From Stenopsyche tienmushanensis (Eukaryota; Arthropoda; Insecta; Trichoptera; Stenopsychidae), in contig WACJ01000517.1 in the NCBI GenBank assembly GCA_008973525.1, forward strand, positions 186,001 to 250,000: 64,000 nucleotides of DNA, in the 5' to 3' direction. The position numbers and the translations under genes are program-made. Positions 22,650 through 34,800 of this stretch are shown here, piece after piece. The notes under the pieces are model-generated. The model had not been told where the DNA came from and made no database searches. It saw only the letters and a list, made by a program, of their open reading frames with translations. How positions within the stretch are numbered: position 1 is the stretch's first letter; each line of letters begins with the position of its first letter.

Positions 22650-25030
22650 TATGAAATTACCCAAGAAATTTAGAAACAAATAGCCATATAATCTATGCTC
22701 ACGAAAATAGAAGAAAAAAATGCAATGACTCGATGGCGCTATATTTTGATTGGGTCTATTAATTGTACGAGAATTGTAATTTAACCTCAGTCATTCGGAG
22801 CAAATAAATCAGTTGTGTGATGATTCATACTCTAAAATTATTGTTGTCATCATCGCATCAATTATATCTGCATAAATAGTTGATTAGTGCAGGATCATGA
22901 GATCAAAACTCTCGGGGATAAATGCATTTTTTCTCCGCCTAAAACAAATATGTATTTTTTCAAATTTTCCATTCAATCCATCATATGACCTTAAGCATGC
23001 CAAATATTTTATTTTTTTGAAAAAAATCAATTTTTCGTTGTTAAAATTCATCTGATTCAGCTGAACTCCTACGCAGACGGCCAATTAAACACGCGCATAG
23101 GTCTCATCAGATCGCACTTACTACAGGATGTTTATTAATCCTATTTAAATTTTCGAAGGATACGAAAGATTGTTATCATATTAAAGCATTTAAAAATAAC
23201 TCATTTTTTAATAGTATAACTTAATATTTGGTGAAAAAACCATTCTTGCAATTGAACATGCAGCTTTGAAATTCTCTATTGAAGCCAATATAATTCTACA
23301 TATTTAAATTTTTGTCTTTATTTTGCGCTTTGAAAGACCACTCTTAGAAAGATATATAGATACAAATAGATATAAAAGTCGAGTAGCAAGCTCGCTTTTA
23401 TTTGATATGATTAATACATATCACACCAGGGATGCGTCAGTATTTTCGCAAGACAAATTATGTGGTGATGAATAGTCACATAGATCCAAGAAATGGGAAT
23501 GCTGGATACTGTCAGAGAAATAGAAAACTAGTTTCGAATCGGCGCATATATTGTATTTATAAGTTCAAGGATGTTACTTCTTAAACTATTCAAAATGCCA
23601 GTTTAAATTCATTTTCGGATTCCTTATCAAATATATTCCGAAGAATTTTTTGAGCAGAAGCTGATAAATTTAAGTAAGGTCAATGAAGTAAATGCAAAAA
23701 AGCAGTCGATGAATCAACAAGTTCGATGTTGACCTATATGACATAGTTATGTCCGCCGGATCAAATGTTACCAATTTAAACCCCTGTATTTTTATCAAAT
23801 TACTAATACTTTATTTTAAAAATACTAGATAATATCAAAAAATATTTTACATTTTATAAATTTAAGCTCATTGTTCGATATAAATGCTTTTGGTCTGGAT
23901 AATGGCGTTGACTTGTGCTTCTATTTTCGTTAAAGTTTCTTGTTTGAGCCGACCACATTTTTCGCGAGCACATTGACCTGCAAAATATTCCATATAGATA
24001 AGTTTATGAGATTCTGGTATGGTGCATTTGTAAAATAAATGTAAACATAGAGAGTAATTTCGGTGATTACGTCCTGAACAGATCCTCGCCTTCTCATAGC
24101 CACTCATTGTCTCAAATCGTTGATGTCGCTTAAATTCAAACTGATTCATTTTTACAACCCTAAAACGCATAAATATATGGATCGCTTGCATTGAAATGGT
24201 AGGTAAAATTCTAGATTGATAAAAAATAATTTTACATCAATATCTTGGTCATAATTTGAATACGCATAGTATAGATATTTTGCAAACGCCCGTTGTATGT
24301 ATATTGATGTCGTCACTCTCCTTAATTGATGAAGCGTATCGTTATTATGATTGCTTACCTCTTATTCTGTATTTGAAGCATCAAAGAAAGTCATCCACTC
24401 TACTTTGTTTGCTCCACTTATTTTTTTAGTATTATGAATTCCTTGGAATCCAAACAATAGATGAAACTCGCTTATTTATACGCGGTTTTCTAAAACAACA
24501 GTGATGTATAGAAGCATGATTATAGATTTTGCTCGCTTATATGAAATTTATCCTTCTGAGAATTTCCCAAAAATATATATTATGGTTTTTAAATCAATGA
24601 ATTCATAATGTACGTACAAAAAATGATTGAATTATTCGTCTAATGGGAAAGCTAATATTTCAGCAGCTTCTCCTACCCTCCTCCTATTTATAGGACCTGA
24701 TCATCATCGTTCATCAGTGGCTAAAAATCAATCAAAATAAATACATATGACAATTATATTGAATGGAGAAGAGGCACCGAAAGGTGGATGATGATCAGAA
24801 TAGGGCTTCTGATGAGATGTTATTCAAGACTATCAAGGTAATTTTGTCCCAATTTAATTTCGACATAGTCGAAGCGTTCATAGTGCAACGTCCGCCAAAT
24901 CAAGTGATAACTAATATTGATTTATCGCATTGTTTACGCATTGCATTCTAAAATTAAAAATACAAATTTGAAGTGGATTTTTAATCACATCTAAAAGTGC
25001 ATAATCTTTTGAGTATCAAAAATTACTAAT
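22650..25030. other. Intergenic stretch with one weak ORF
   Basis: The stretch is AT-rich and separates the MIEAP-domain gene from the SAM-SH2 gene. Apart from a minus-strand frame at 23868-24191 (listed separately) I see no coding signal and no clear repeat. Confidence 0.45.
23868..24191 (-). CDS. Hypothetical 107-residue protein, doubtful
   Basis: An ATG-initiated frame of 107 codons ends in a stop at 23868. The product is basic in its first half and contains several cysteines and a charged C-terminal helix (QETLTKIEAQVNAI). I do not recognise a family. An acceptor-like TTTTAG lies just before an internal ATG at 24149. A donor-like GTAAGC lies upstream at about 24358 on the same strand, so a short spliced gene is possible. 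Nothing else supports expression; a chance frame remains likely. Confidence 0.3.
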   Translation of the reverse strand: MQAIHIFMRFRVVKMNQFEFKRHQRFETMSGYEKARICSGRNHRNYSLCLHLFYKCTIPESHKLIYMEYFAGQCAREKCGRLKQETLTKIEAQVNAIIQTKSIYIEQ

Positions 25031-25035
25031 AAGTC

Positions 25036-25300
25036 CATTTTTTTAATATGAAAAATAGATAAATAAAGCACTAAAAATTCAAATATTATTTTGAAAATTC
25101 TCGATTTATCGACAAATTATTTATTTCCGTCGCTGCAGATAAATACTTATTTACTATAATACTTTGATGTGATTCGTAATTATATTATGGAGGAATACAA
25201 AAATTCTGAACCCCGTATCTATTATATTTCATATCGATATTGCCATTATTAGAGTCGCGGTGTAGTAAATACATCACCGGTATACATTGTGCCTTGTTAA
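25036..25300 (-). repeat. piggyBac-like terminal repeat, inverted copy 1
   Basis: About 250 bp, from the ATAAAGCACTAAAAATTC region to the GTAAATACATCACCGGTA motif, matches 35141-35425 in opposite orientation at most positions. At the other copy this end adjoins TTAA and CC(T)TTN-like sequence, reminiscent of piggyBac termini. Class assignment is tentative; the repeat relationship itself is clear. Confidence 0.65.
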
Positions 25301-25858
25301 AAATATCCAACTAGATTCTTGCGCGGAAGTCGTTAAATATCTTTGATCGCGGAAAGATGTCCTTCTTGCAGGCTTATAGTTGTAAACTAGCTGTTTGCCT
25401 TCAATGAGCGGAGTGCTCCCGCTCCACAGTACAATAATAAAATCGAATATTAAGTTTGCACAGTGTCTCATCAATTACATTATTTTTCCATTCGAGTCCT
25501 TCGTGCCATGCTTCTTTATTTGAAAATCCTACATTTTTTTAAATTTTACGACAGGATCATAATTTTTGATGTATCCAAAATATCAACAAAAAAAAAACGT
25601 TTATTGTCGCAAGTAGAGCATCTGTTATGTATGGCATCATCGTTTAGTGACGAGCCAAAATAATTGCACTAATTCAGTGGACCTTCAAGCCTCACAGTAT
25701 ACTGTATATGTGAGAAAGCACCAGGTTCGACAGATTGGAACCAAACCACAAGAAGTGGTGATACCGCCTCCCGACAAACGGTTCTCCGTGGATTAGATAT
25801 GCGATTGCGAAGTGAAGAGGTCATCTATTTTTATGACACTTAATTAATTAAGTTGAAA

Positions 25859-28800
25859 ATGAACCTAACAAAGAAGCAACTCTCTCTATTGAATACGATA
25901 CGAGGCTGGTCCGAAACGGACGTGTTGAATTATCTGAAAAATAATAACTTGGAAGAATACAGTTCGTTCTGCGAAACAAAGGAGCTGAATGGATATGCAT
26001 TGCTGGTCAGTATTGTGCATTGTTGTGTTTGGACGATCTTTCGAATGAACGACAACGTTCGAAACTCGTCAAAAGTATACTTAGATCATAGTGTAACATT
26101 TGTTAAATTATCAGAAATATAATATAAGCGAAACCTAATCGGAATCATAGGAAATCCGTGTGTCAATCTTAAAAATCAACGCTATTGGATATGATACTTT
26201 ATTTTCCAGTAGATCATAATAATCCAATTATTAAAAAAGTATTGATTTGTATTGATAATGCTTCAATATACCATTGTAATAGTTTACATTCTTTCATATT
26301 CTATCATTTGTACATTCAGCTTTTGAGGCTTCTTTTATGAATAAACTAACTACTATCTTCCATTATTATGATGACGTTTATTTGGAGAATGAAAATAAAA
26401 TAGGAGCACCTCGACAATATGAAGTATTGAATTGAATTTACCTTAGCAGCGTTAAATCATTACAATTAAGATGAAAAATGAGTTTATGGATGAATTGTTC
26501 TCAATCAATACTGGAGCTTTGGTTATATCTTTGATATAAGATGATGTTTTAGATTAACATTAATGATAATTTCTGTAGAAAATATGTCAAAATTTTGAAT
26601 CTACTACCAATTTTCTATAATAAAGATTTATTATTGTTAATAAATGTTGTTATAGCAGCAACATTTTTGCTAAAATCTCTTTTATCCTCGTGATTGATAT
26701 AAATATTAGGGGGACCCGAAAATATTCGCGTATTTAATGCATAGTGGTCCATGGGGATACCAGTATTTGCGATAAATCCTCGATTGTTTTCCGTAAATCT
26801 GATTCGATTAGGGATTTTAGAGCATCGAAGGCTATCATGTTCTCGGTTCATTCCTTAAACTTTTATTGCCTGATTTAAATTTCTGGAACCAATATTGGCA
26901 TCTACAGACTGTTTCCACTTCACCATAAATATCGTTGAGAGTTTAATGGCTTTTGTGGTATTCAAATCCAAATCAAAAAGCAGCATACAATGCCGGATTT
27001 CACAATAGTTCTTCAAAAAAATAATTTACAAAGATGTTTTCGTCATTGCGTCCGAACACAAACTGAGCTCAAAATACGCGAATATTTTTGAGTCCCCCTA
27101 ATATAAACAAATGTACACTATGATGTATGATTTCAGTGCTTTCTAAATATAATGTTTTTGTTATTATTTTAGTCACTATCTGAAGGATTGATTGCTATGT
27201 GGAGACCCAAAGTTGATGCCAGAAAATTCATCATCGCCATTGAAGATCTCAAACAAAATCCACAAAAATACATTGGCGATGAAAAATCCATCGCTTTGAA
27301 GAATTCACAAGATCTTTTAGTTGATATGGATTTAGCATGTGATCTTGAAAATGTCACGATTGGTAAGATTAAGCCGAAAGTGCCGATACGTTCGGTTTCA
27401 TTAAAAAATTATAGCAAAAATGTCGATCCAAACATCGATGATTCCGATAATGATATACACATAGATCGAATCAGTCTAGAAAATTTAAAAGCGCCGAAGA
27501 GCTTCTTGTACTGTCCAAAATTAAAAATGTTCGAAAACAAGTCGAATCCTTACACGCAAATGAGTCCCAGCTCAGAGCAAATCAAATCAAATACCAACGA
27601 AGAAATCTTGTCGAAGGTTTTGGAAGTCTCCGAAGACTCCATCAACGTCCGCGATCGAGGATATTACGAAATGGCCCGCGAAAGCGACAAATACACCGTC
27701 ACTTTCGGACAACCAGAGAGATCCATCGACAACCCATATGAAGAATTGGACTTCGGCTCTCTAGACATCGACAAAAAAAAGACTGGCATCTTGCAGCGCA
27801 TATGGCGACAGAAAAAGGACGAAAAGCGCACCATAGAAATTTCAACATCCGAAGAACTAACCACCAAAAAAATAACGACCTCCCGCTCGATTAAGCCTAA
27901 AAAATTCAACAACTACAACGTCTACAAAGAAAGCGACGACGACTCCGAAGACCAGTCCAATCTCAAAGAAAAATACAAGAAATTATCGGAAATTTCACTG
28001 GAGGATCCGAAAATTATCGAAGAGACGAATAACAACGTGAATGCGAAGATCAACGAAGGATTTGTCTTGAGCGCGAACGATGTCATCAATGCAGACAACT
28101 ACGTCGTGCCGAACAGTGTTAAAGCTCTGGAAATGCCGACGGACAAAAGGACCGTCGTGTTTTTCGACGTCAAGAATCAAATATTTATTGTCTCCGAGCC
28201 TAAGCAATTCGAATCTCCTGACTATGATGAAAGCACTGACGAAAAACACAAAATCAACTATGAGTTGTACGAAAAGAACGGTGCACCGATGATGGAACAC
28301 ATTTACGAGACGGCAGAATTCAGAGAAGACATCGAGTCTACCAGTAATTCTATTGGTTGGTACACAATATCATTATTCTAATTTAATAAATTATTCGCAT
28401 TTATGAGACAAAGCATAATAAATCATCGTTGGTTTTAATTGGAATGCTTTGACCATTTAAATCGATGCCTTTTTTGGGATTTTCCAAGCAATGTTTCAAT
28501 CTCGTTAGTGATAATTTGATGATATTCAAGCAGCATTGGCAAACTTGTTATTAGTTATTGAAATATTAATCAGAGTGATTTGATTTGATCTGAATGATTG
28601 GATGAGGCCAAACTTGACCTAATGTTGCATACAAAAGTATGATCGATTGTCAACTATGTTCAAATTATGGCTTTGATTTGATTATTTCTCGAAGATCTTC
28701 GTTTATATTTATGGTTTCAATATCTTGTATAATAACTGAATCCTACTAAAAATTTAAAAACATTTTAACGCCATGAATGTTTGGCTTTGGAGTGGACGTA

Positions 28801-31800
28801 GTCAATGAATTATGCCAAGTTCGATTTGTGCCTCAATCAAACTTTAAATCCTCAGTGTTGATTAGATTTCATTAGATCATTTCACTTAGTCTTGCGTCAA
28901 ATGAATGGCATTTTAATGCAATTATGCTTGCATAGAAACAACTTCCATCAGCACATTGCTTTTATGTTTATCATCCGGCTCTAAATGATCTATTTTGATC
29001 TTTAAAAACTAATTTTTGATCGTGGAATTTCGCCTCTGATGTGTGTTTGCCCCCATTAAAATACAACTAGCATTCAAAGTCGAAGATTGTTATATTAAGA
29101 TAAATTCTTCTTTAAAATGCAATAGAAAATATGAAGGAGCTATGGAATATACATCATCTTGATAAGCTTTTTCAGTCAATACTTTCGATATATACTACCG
29201 ACAACAAGTTTGGAAACGCTAAGTACTTCGCAGAAAACTTAATACAACTCATAATTTATTGATATAAAATCTAATATCAATACCCGCAATAAAATAAAAA
29301 ATAACAATATTTTCGAGCGATTGTAAAATTTAAGCAACCCACCCGATCAGATTTCTTTAGAAAACATCATAATGAGAGTTTCATAATCATTCTGTAGATA
29401 TGTTCAGGTATGGCATCCGATTGCGAGGCGCTCAATCGTCATATCAGCGGTCCGAAAAGCGGACCGATTGGAAATACAAACTTTGTGGCCACTCCGTCCT
29501 CTTTTAAGGCTTCTTGCAGTATTTTCTATGATCTGTACGATCACGGAAGTAACGAAGCATCTAGACACTTTATATCATAGTATTTTAGTAGGATTACTGC
29601 AATGCATATTTTTAGCATCAAATTGGCAAACGTATATAAACGTTTATTTTTTTTTTGCTTTTCGATGGATCGCTTTCGATCCATAACAGCTCGTTAGGAG
29701 ACAACTCTGGGAATTGTGGAAACCAAATAATACCAAACAGTTCTGTCTATCTGTCTGTTTAGTTAATTGTTGTGTTTTTATACATAGAACTCGATAATGT
29801 GCTAGACGTTTCCAAACTTATTGTCGGTATGATCAGCATGATTATTTATTTCACAGATGATAATACAAAGACTAAAATGATAGTTGAAGAATATTTGGAA
29901 CCTAGAAAATGTATATTCAAAACTGGTGCCGAAACCATGGATTCTTTAGCTGAAGAAATGATGAAATTGTTTGACGCAAGCATGGAGGACAAACAAATTG
30001 ATAAAGGTTAGTTAAAAACAGCAAGAGTTTAAACTCTACAAATAGTATAAAACAAATTTTTAAATGATATATATTGTAGATTAAATACATTTTGCAAAGT
30101 TTCTTTTTGCGCAGTGCATAAGTTTCAGGGGCTACCGCGTAAAAAAGATACCATAGACACACTTTAAATGTGAACATCGTTATGCATCAGTATTGAATTG
30201 ATTGAAATAATTTCATTAATAATATGGAGCAGTGAGAGATTATAATAAAGCAGGGATCATCTCAGGTTATAATGTTTCAAACATCAATTTTGCAAATCAG
30301 GAGATCAATAATTTAGAGCAGTAAATGACCACGATACAGCCAATACCTATTCAGGTCTTGATTTGGGTCATATAACCGAGGGTCGATCTTTGCTCGTATA
30401 TTTTACTGCCGAAATTTGTTAAAAAAATATGTATATCGTTCATATTTTGGATTTGCGAATAGTAGCGAAGCGGTGAAAATGGGTAACACTTGATCTGGCG
30501 AACATAGTATTTAGAACGATATGTCTATAATCAATTAGATACGACCTTTCAACGCACACACTATATTATTACCGGATAAAATTTGAGTACAAAACTTTGT
30601 ACAAAAGACGAAAAGATCAATCCAGGCTCCAAAATCAACAGGAAAATGGACGAAAACAGACCAATAAAACGTTTTATAGCGCATGAATTTTATTCGGGCT
30701 CTCCTCGTATTTTATGGCCTATTCTCACATTATTTTCCGTCGCTCAAGAATATTAGCATGTGTACGCATTGCTGCTTTTTTCTTTGTTTCCTATACACAT
30801 GTGGCCAGATCTCTCTTTAGTGCTCTATTCACCTTTTGCTCTTGTTCCCTCCGCTCCTGGTAAAGCAAATCTGGGTTCGTGGCTATGGACGATTATTATT
30901 TCACAGCGAATTCTTCGGAATTTCGTCGCGGCTAAGAGCATTGTTTGCGCGTTATTAATAGCGATAAAATGATCAAAGCCGATTCAATGCAATGTTTTCG
31001 CATGCAATCTGAAAACTAGGATACTCAATCGATAGCGTTGAACCGCGTGCAAACAGAATGCAATTGTGGAATATGTAGAGCAGCGCCTTTCAAGTAAAAT
31101 CATCATCATTCGGCATCAAGAATCGCGTTGATGACGAATTTGTTAGAAAGATACAGATGTCAAATGTGAAATGAATTTCAATCGATTGTGAAATTTAAGC
31201 AACCCACTCGATCAGTCTTCTTCGGACAACTTCATAATGAGTGTTTGATATCATTCTGTAGACATATTCAGGTATGATGTCCGATCGCGAGGCGCTCATT
31301 CGTCATATCAGCAGTCCGAAAAGCGGACCGATTGGACATACAGACCATGTGGCCATTCCGTCCTCTTTTAGGGCTTTTTGCGGCATTTTTTATGATATCT
31401 ACAATAACGGACGCTCTCTCAGAGGCTAATTTGCATAAGTGGTACACACCAAATGAGGTCACGAACTAGTCTAGCGTGTTGCGTGTGGTTATGGATATTA
31501 AATTCATGTTTTGCACTTTGCTATGCACTTTTGCTGAGTAGGCTGGCATAGTCCCGAATAGAGGGACCAATAAACAGCTCGGATCAGTTAAGGGTCCCTA
31601 TATTCCTTTGTCTCAGATATGAAGTGATGGACCCATGTTTCATCCAGAATTGATACAAAAACACGGATTTATTGCTGGAAAACATCGCCAAAAACTCGAT
31701 TGAAACATCATCAAAATGCAGTTTTTGTTCTATTGTGAGCAAACGCGGCACCCATCTTGCGCACAGCTTTCTTATGGCCAAATTTTTAGTCAAAATGCAA

Positions 31801-34800
31801 CGTACAGCTTTTTTTGAAAGGCTTACCATGTCTACTAGTTCGCGCACTTGATTAATTGTGCAGTTCATTAGTAGTTTTGTTGGCATGTATTTATTGAATA
31901 AAATCAATAGGATGTTGGATAATATAAAATAAGCATGTTTCATAATTAGGGACAAGTTGAGAGCTTCTGCTCCAAAGGGACTTACATTGTACCCTTCTGA
32001 TTAATTAATGAGTGCCCGTTGATTGTGTGGAGTAGTCGTGTTTATATAATGAAGTGAATTGCAATTTCTTGGAAAGCATGAAAAATATTTATCGGGCGCA
32101 AATATTGCGAGTCCCTGATCGATTGCAAATATTGGCACGGGAATGAGATTTGTGCTTGAATTATTTTATATCATAAACAGAGCTTCAATAAGTGCGGAAG
32201 TCGAATTAAGATTCTACAATAAGCGGGAATGCAATGGCAAACTACAGTCATTTTTATAAACATCCATTTTAATTTAAGAAACACAAATCGAGTGGCATTC
32301 TGAAAGCGGGAGCGACGTGCCAATTTAATGTTTACACGCGGGATTATTTTGCAAACATTTGTCAGAATTTTTCGGTAGTGACCCGAATTGGCAGCAGTTT
32401 AAAGGCGATTTTCTCGTCTGGAAGACGTTCGTTGGTTTCGACAACTCGGTGCCGATTTTAACAAAGGTTCCCGAAGTGCGTCTCAGTAAAATGTGATGAT
32501 GCAAACTGGACGATGGATTCATTGAGAACGATGTGCTGGTGTGTTAAGCTGGCGTGTCCTCTCCTGTTGAACCTGGGAGCTCGGGTCTCGACGGAGATAG
32601 CAGACTTCGTTACCAGGAGGATGATGACCAAGGTTGGAGATGCGACCCTGGGCAAAACGAACAAAGGTATTCCAATTTTAGACGATCGAGGAACTGATTG
32701 TTTATCCGTGAACGGGCTACCAGAATGACCGTGTCGAAATGCATTTTCACAGGCGATTGGATAGTTGAAACGCTTCAATGATGGTGAAAAACTATTTGTA
32801 ACATCCAAAATTATTTGTATAAACAATGCGTTGTATATACATATTTTTTATCGTTCGAGGTTCTGTAGGAACACTCAAAAAATAATGATTTGATCAAAGA
32901 AGGATGCGTAGCACGCCACAAATATAAAACTTAAGGCGCTATTAATATATACTACCGACAATAAGTTTGGAAACGTCTAATATTTTTTCAATATTAGACC
33001 CCTTTTATATTTAACAATTCACATCCCCCGATTTACGCGGTACTTATATTGCGCGGTTTCACTTTAACGCGATCGGGAAAATGTTATTTTTTGTTTTGAT
33101 GCGTTTTGTAATGTAAGAATATTGAAGAATTACGTGCCGATGACGTTATAACCCAAGAGGAATTAGTTGATCTTATTTTAAAAACGGATCATGTAAGTGA
33201 AGATGAATCTTCCGAACCATCATTATTTACTGCAAGATGACGCTCTCAATCTAGCAATAAAATTGGAAAACATTTTGTTCAAAATCAATCCAAACACGGA
33301 ACGTGCTCTCAATTTCCAAAGAAACCTTCCAAATACTTGTGCACAATAGGAAGAAATACATAAAGACTTTACGAAAAAGAAAACACAATAAAAATCACGG
33401 ATTTTTTAATAAAAAAAAACTACTACCTATCTTATATTTTTGTATGAAATCCTTGCCATTTTTTACGCGGGTTTCTAAAGAGCGTATCTGCCGCGTATGA
33501 GATGAGTGTACATTATAATGTGCATTCAAATTTTAATACATATTATTTCATTTGTATTTTGGAACGAAGTTGTAAAAAACTTTATTCGCTTTGTAGCCGA
33601 ATTAAGTATTTTGATTCATATTTTTATCATTACACTACGAAATGAAGGCTTTTCAGTCATGTTAATAAAAAAAAAATTGAGTGATTCCATCAATGGGGGT
33701 GCATTATACTATTAGAAGACTGGGACTCTGAAGGACAGGAAAATACCGGACCGCCTAAAATCTACTACGGACGCCGAGGATAACTTCTTTATACTATAAA
33801 TATTTGAATAATTTATAAAATAAAAATTACATACCGTCAAATCAGGGATAGCCAACCTATGACGCATGTAAATACAGGTTGTTTTGCACATGGATCGACA
33901 TTTTTTGTTTTAGTTAGGGAGGGGGGTCTTTTGTTACGTTTCACACATAGGCTCTATGTCCTAAGTGTCAGGGTTGTCAAAATATTTTTTTCCCACATTT
34001 TGAAAAAATATCCAAAATTTCACTTTTAAATCGTCCTAACTTTTTCATTTGTGATCGTAATAGCACGAAATAACTGTTTTTTTAAAATTATTTTGCAATG
34101 TATTTTTAATCTAAATAAACCATTATTTTATGTAATTGGTGTAACAAAAATTAGTTAACGTATGAGAAATGTCATCTTCCAGATTCTCTAAACAAAAAAC
34201 TAGCAACTATTTTGAACTTAGTTTAGTTTTAAAATTATTTCTAGGTTATACTCTTTCCAACGACATGCTATATGTCATACATATCATTCAATAAGTTGTT
34301 AAACTTGAAGAGTTAGCAAGTGTCACGATTAAGAAAAAGATGTTTTTATTAAGTTTATTTACAAAATTTGTTCAAATTGGCCACCTTTGCTTCGTATGTA
34401 CACACTAAACCTTTTTCTTATTTCAACTGTAGTTGCCTGATTAGCATTTTATTTTTTATTTTTGGGCACATCTGTCGTGTAAATTAATTATTTTGCATGT
34501 CCCTAGACCAAGAAATCCAGTGGTGTCAGGTCTGAAAACCATGCGAACCACGAAATAGGGCACGTCCCCAGACATCAGGCTAACATAGAAGGAAAAATGA
34601 AGCTCGCTCATGAAGCTGTGAAGACTTGATGTTGGGATCGAATTGTTTTATTATAGGCTGAATTGTTTTCATATTGGCTAATTGTTAGACCTTATCTCCA
34701 AATATTTGTATGTCATCCTAGCAATAAAGGTATTTAAAGGAAAGCAGACAAATTTATTATATCAAGGCAGATAGTTTTCGAAGAACTCTCCCAGGATGTA

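Noticed and set aside
29772..30011. Single-exon 79-codon gene
   Set aside because: The 5' part is the mariner terminus and intron. Only 29857-30006 is coding, and it joins its neighbours in phase 1 as an exon of the SAM-SH2 gene.
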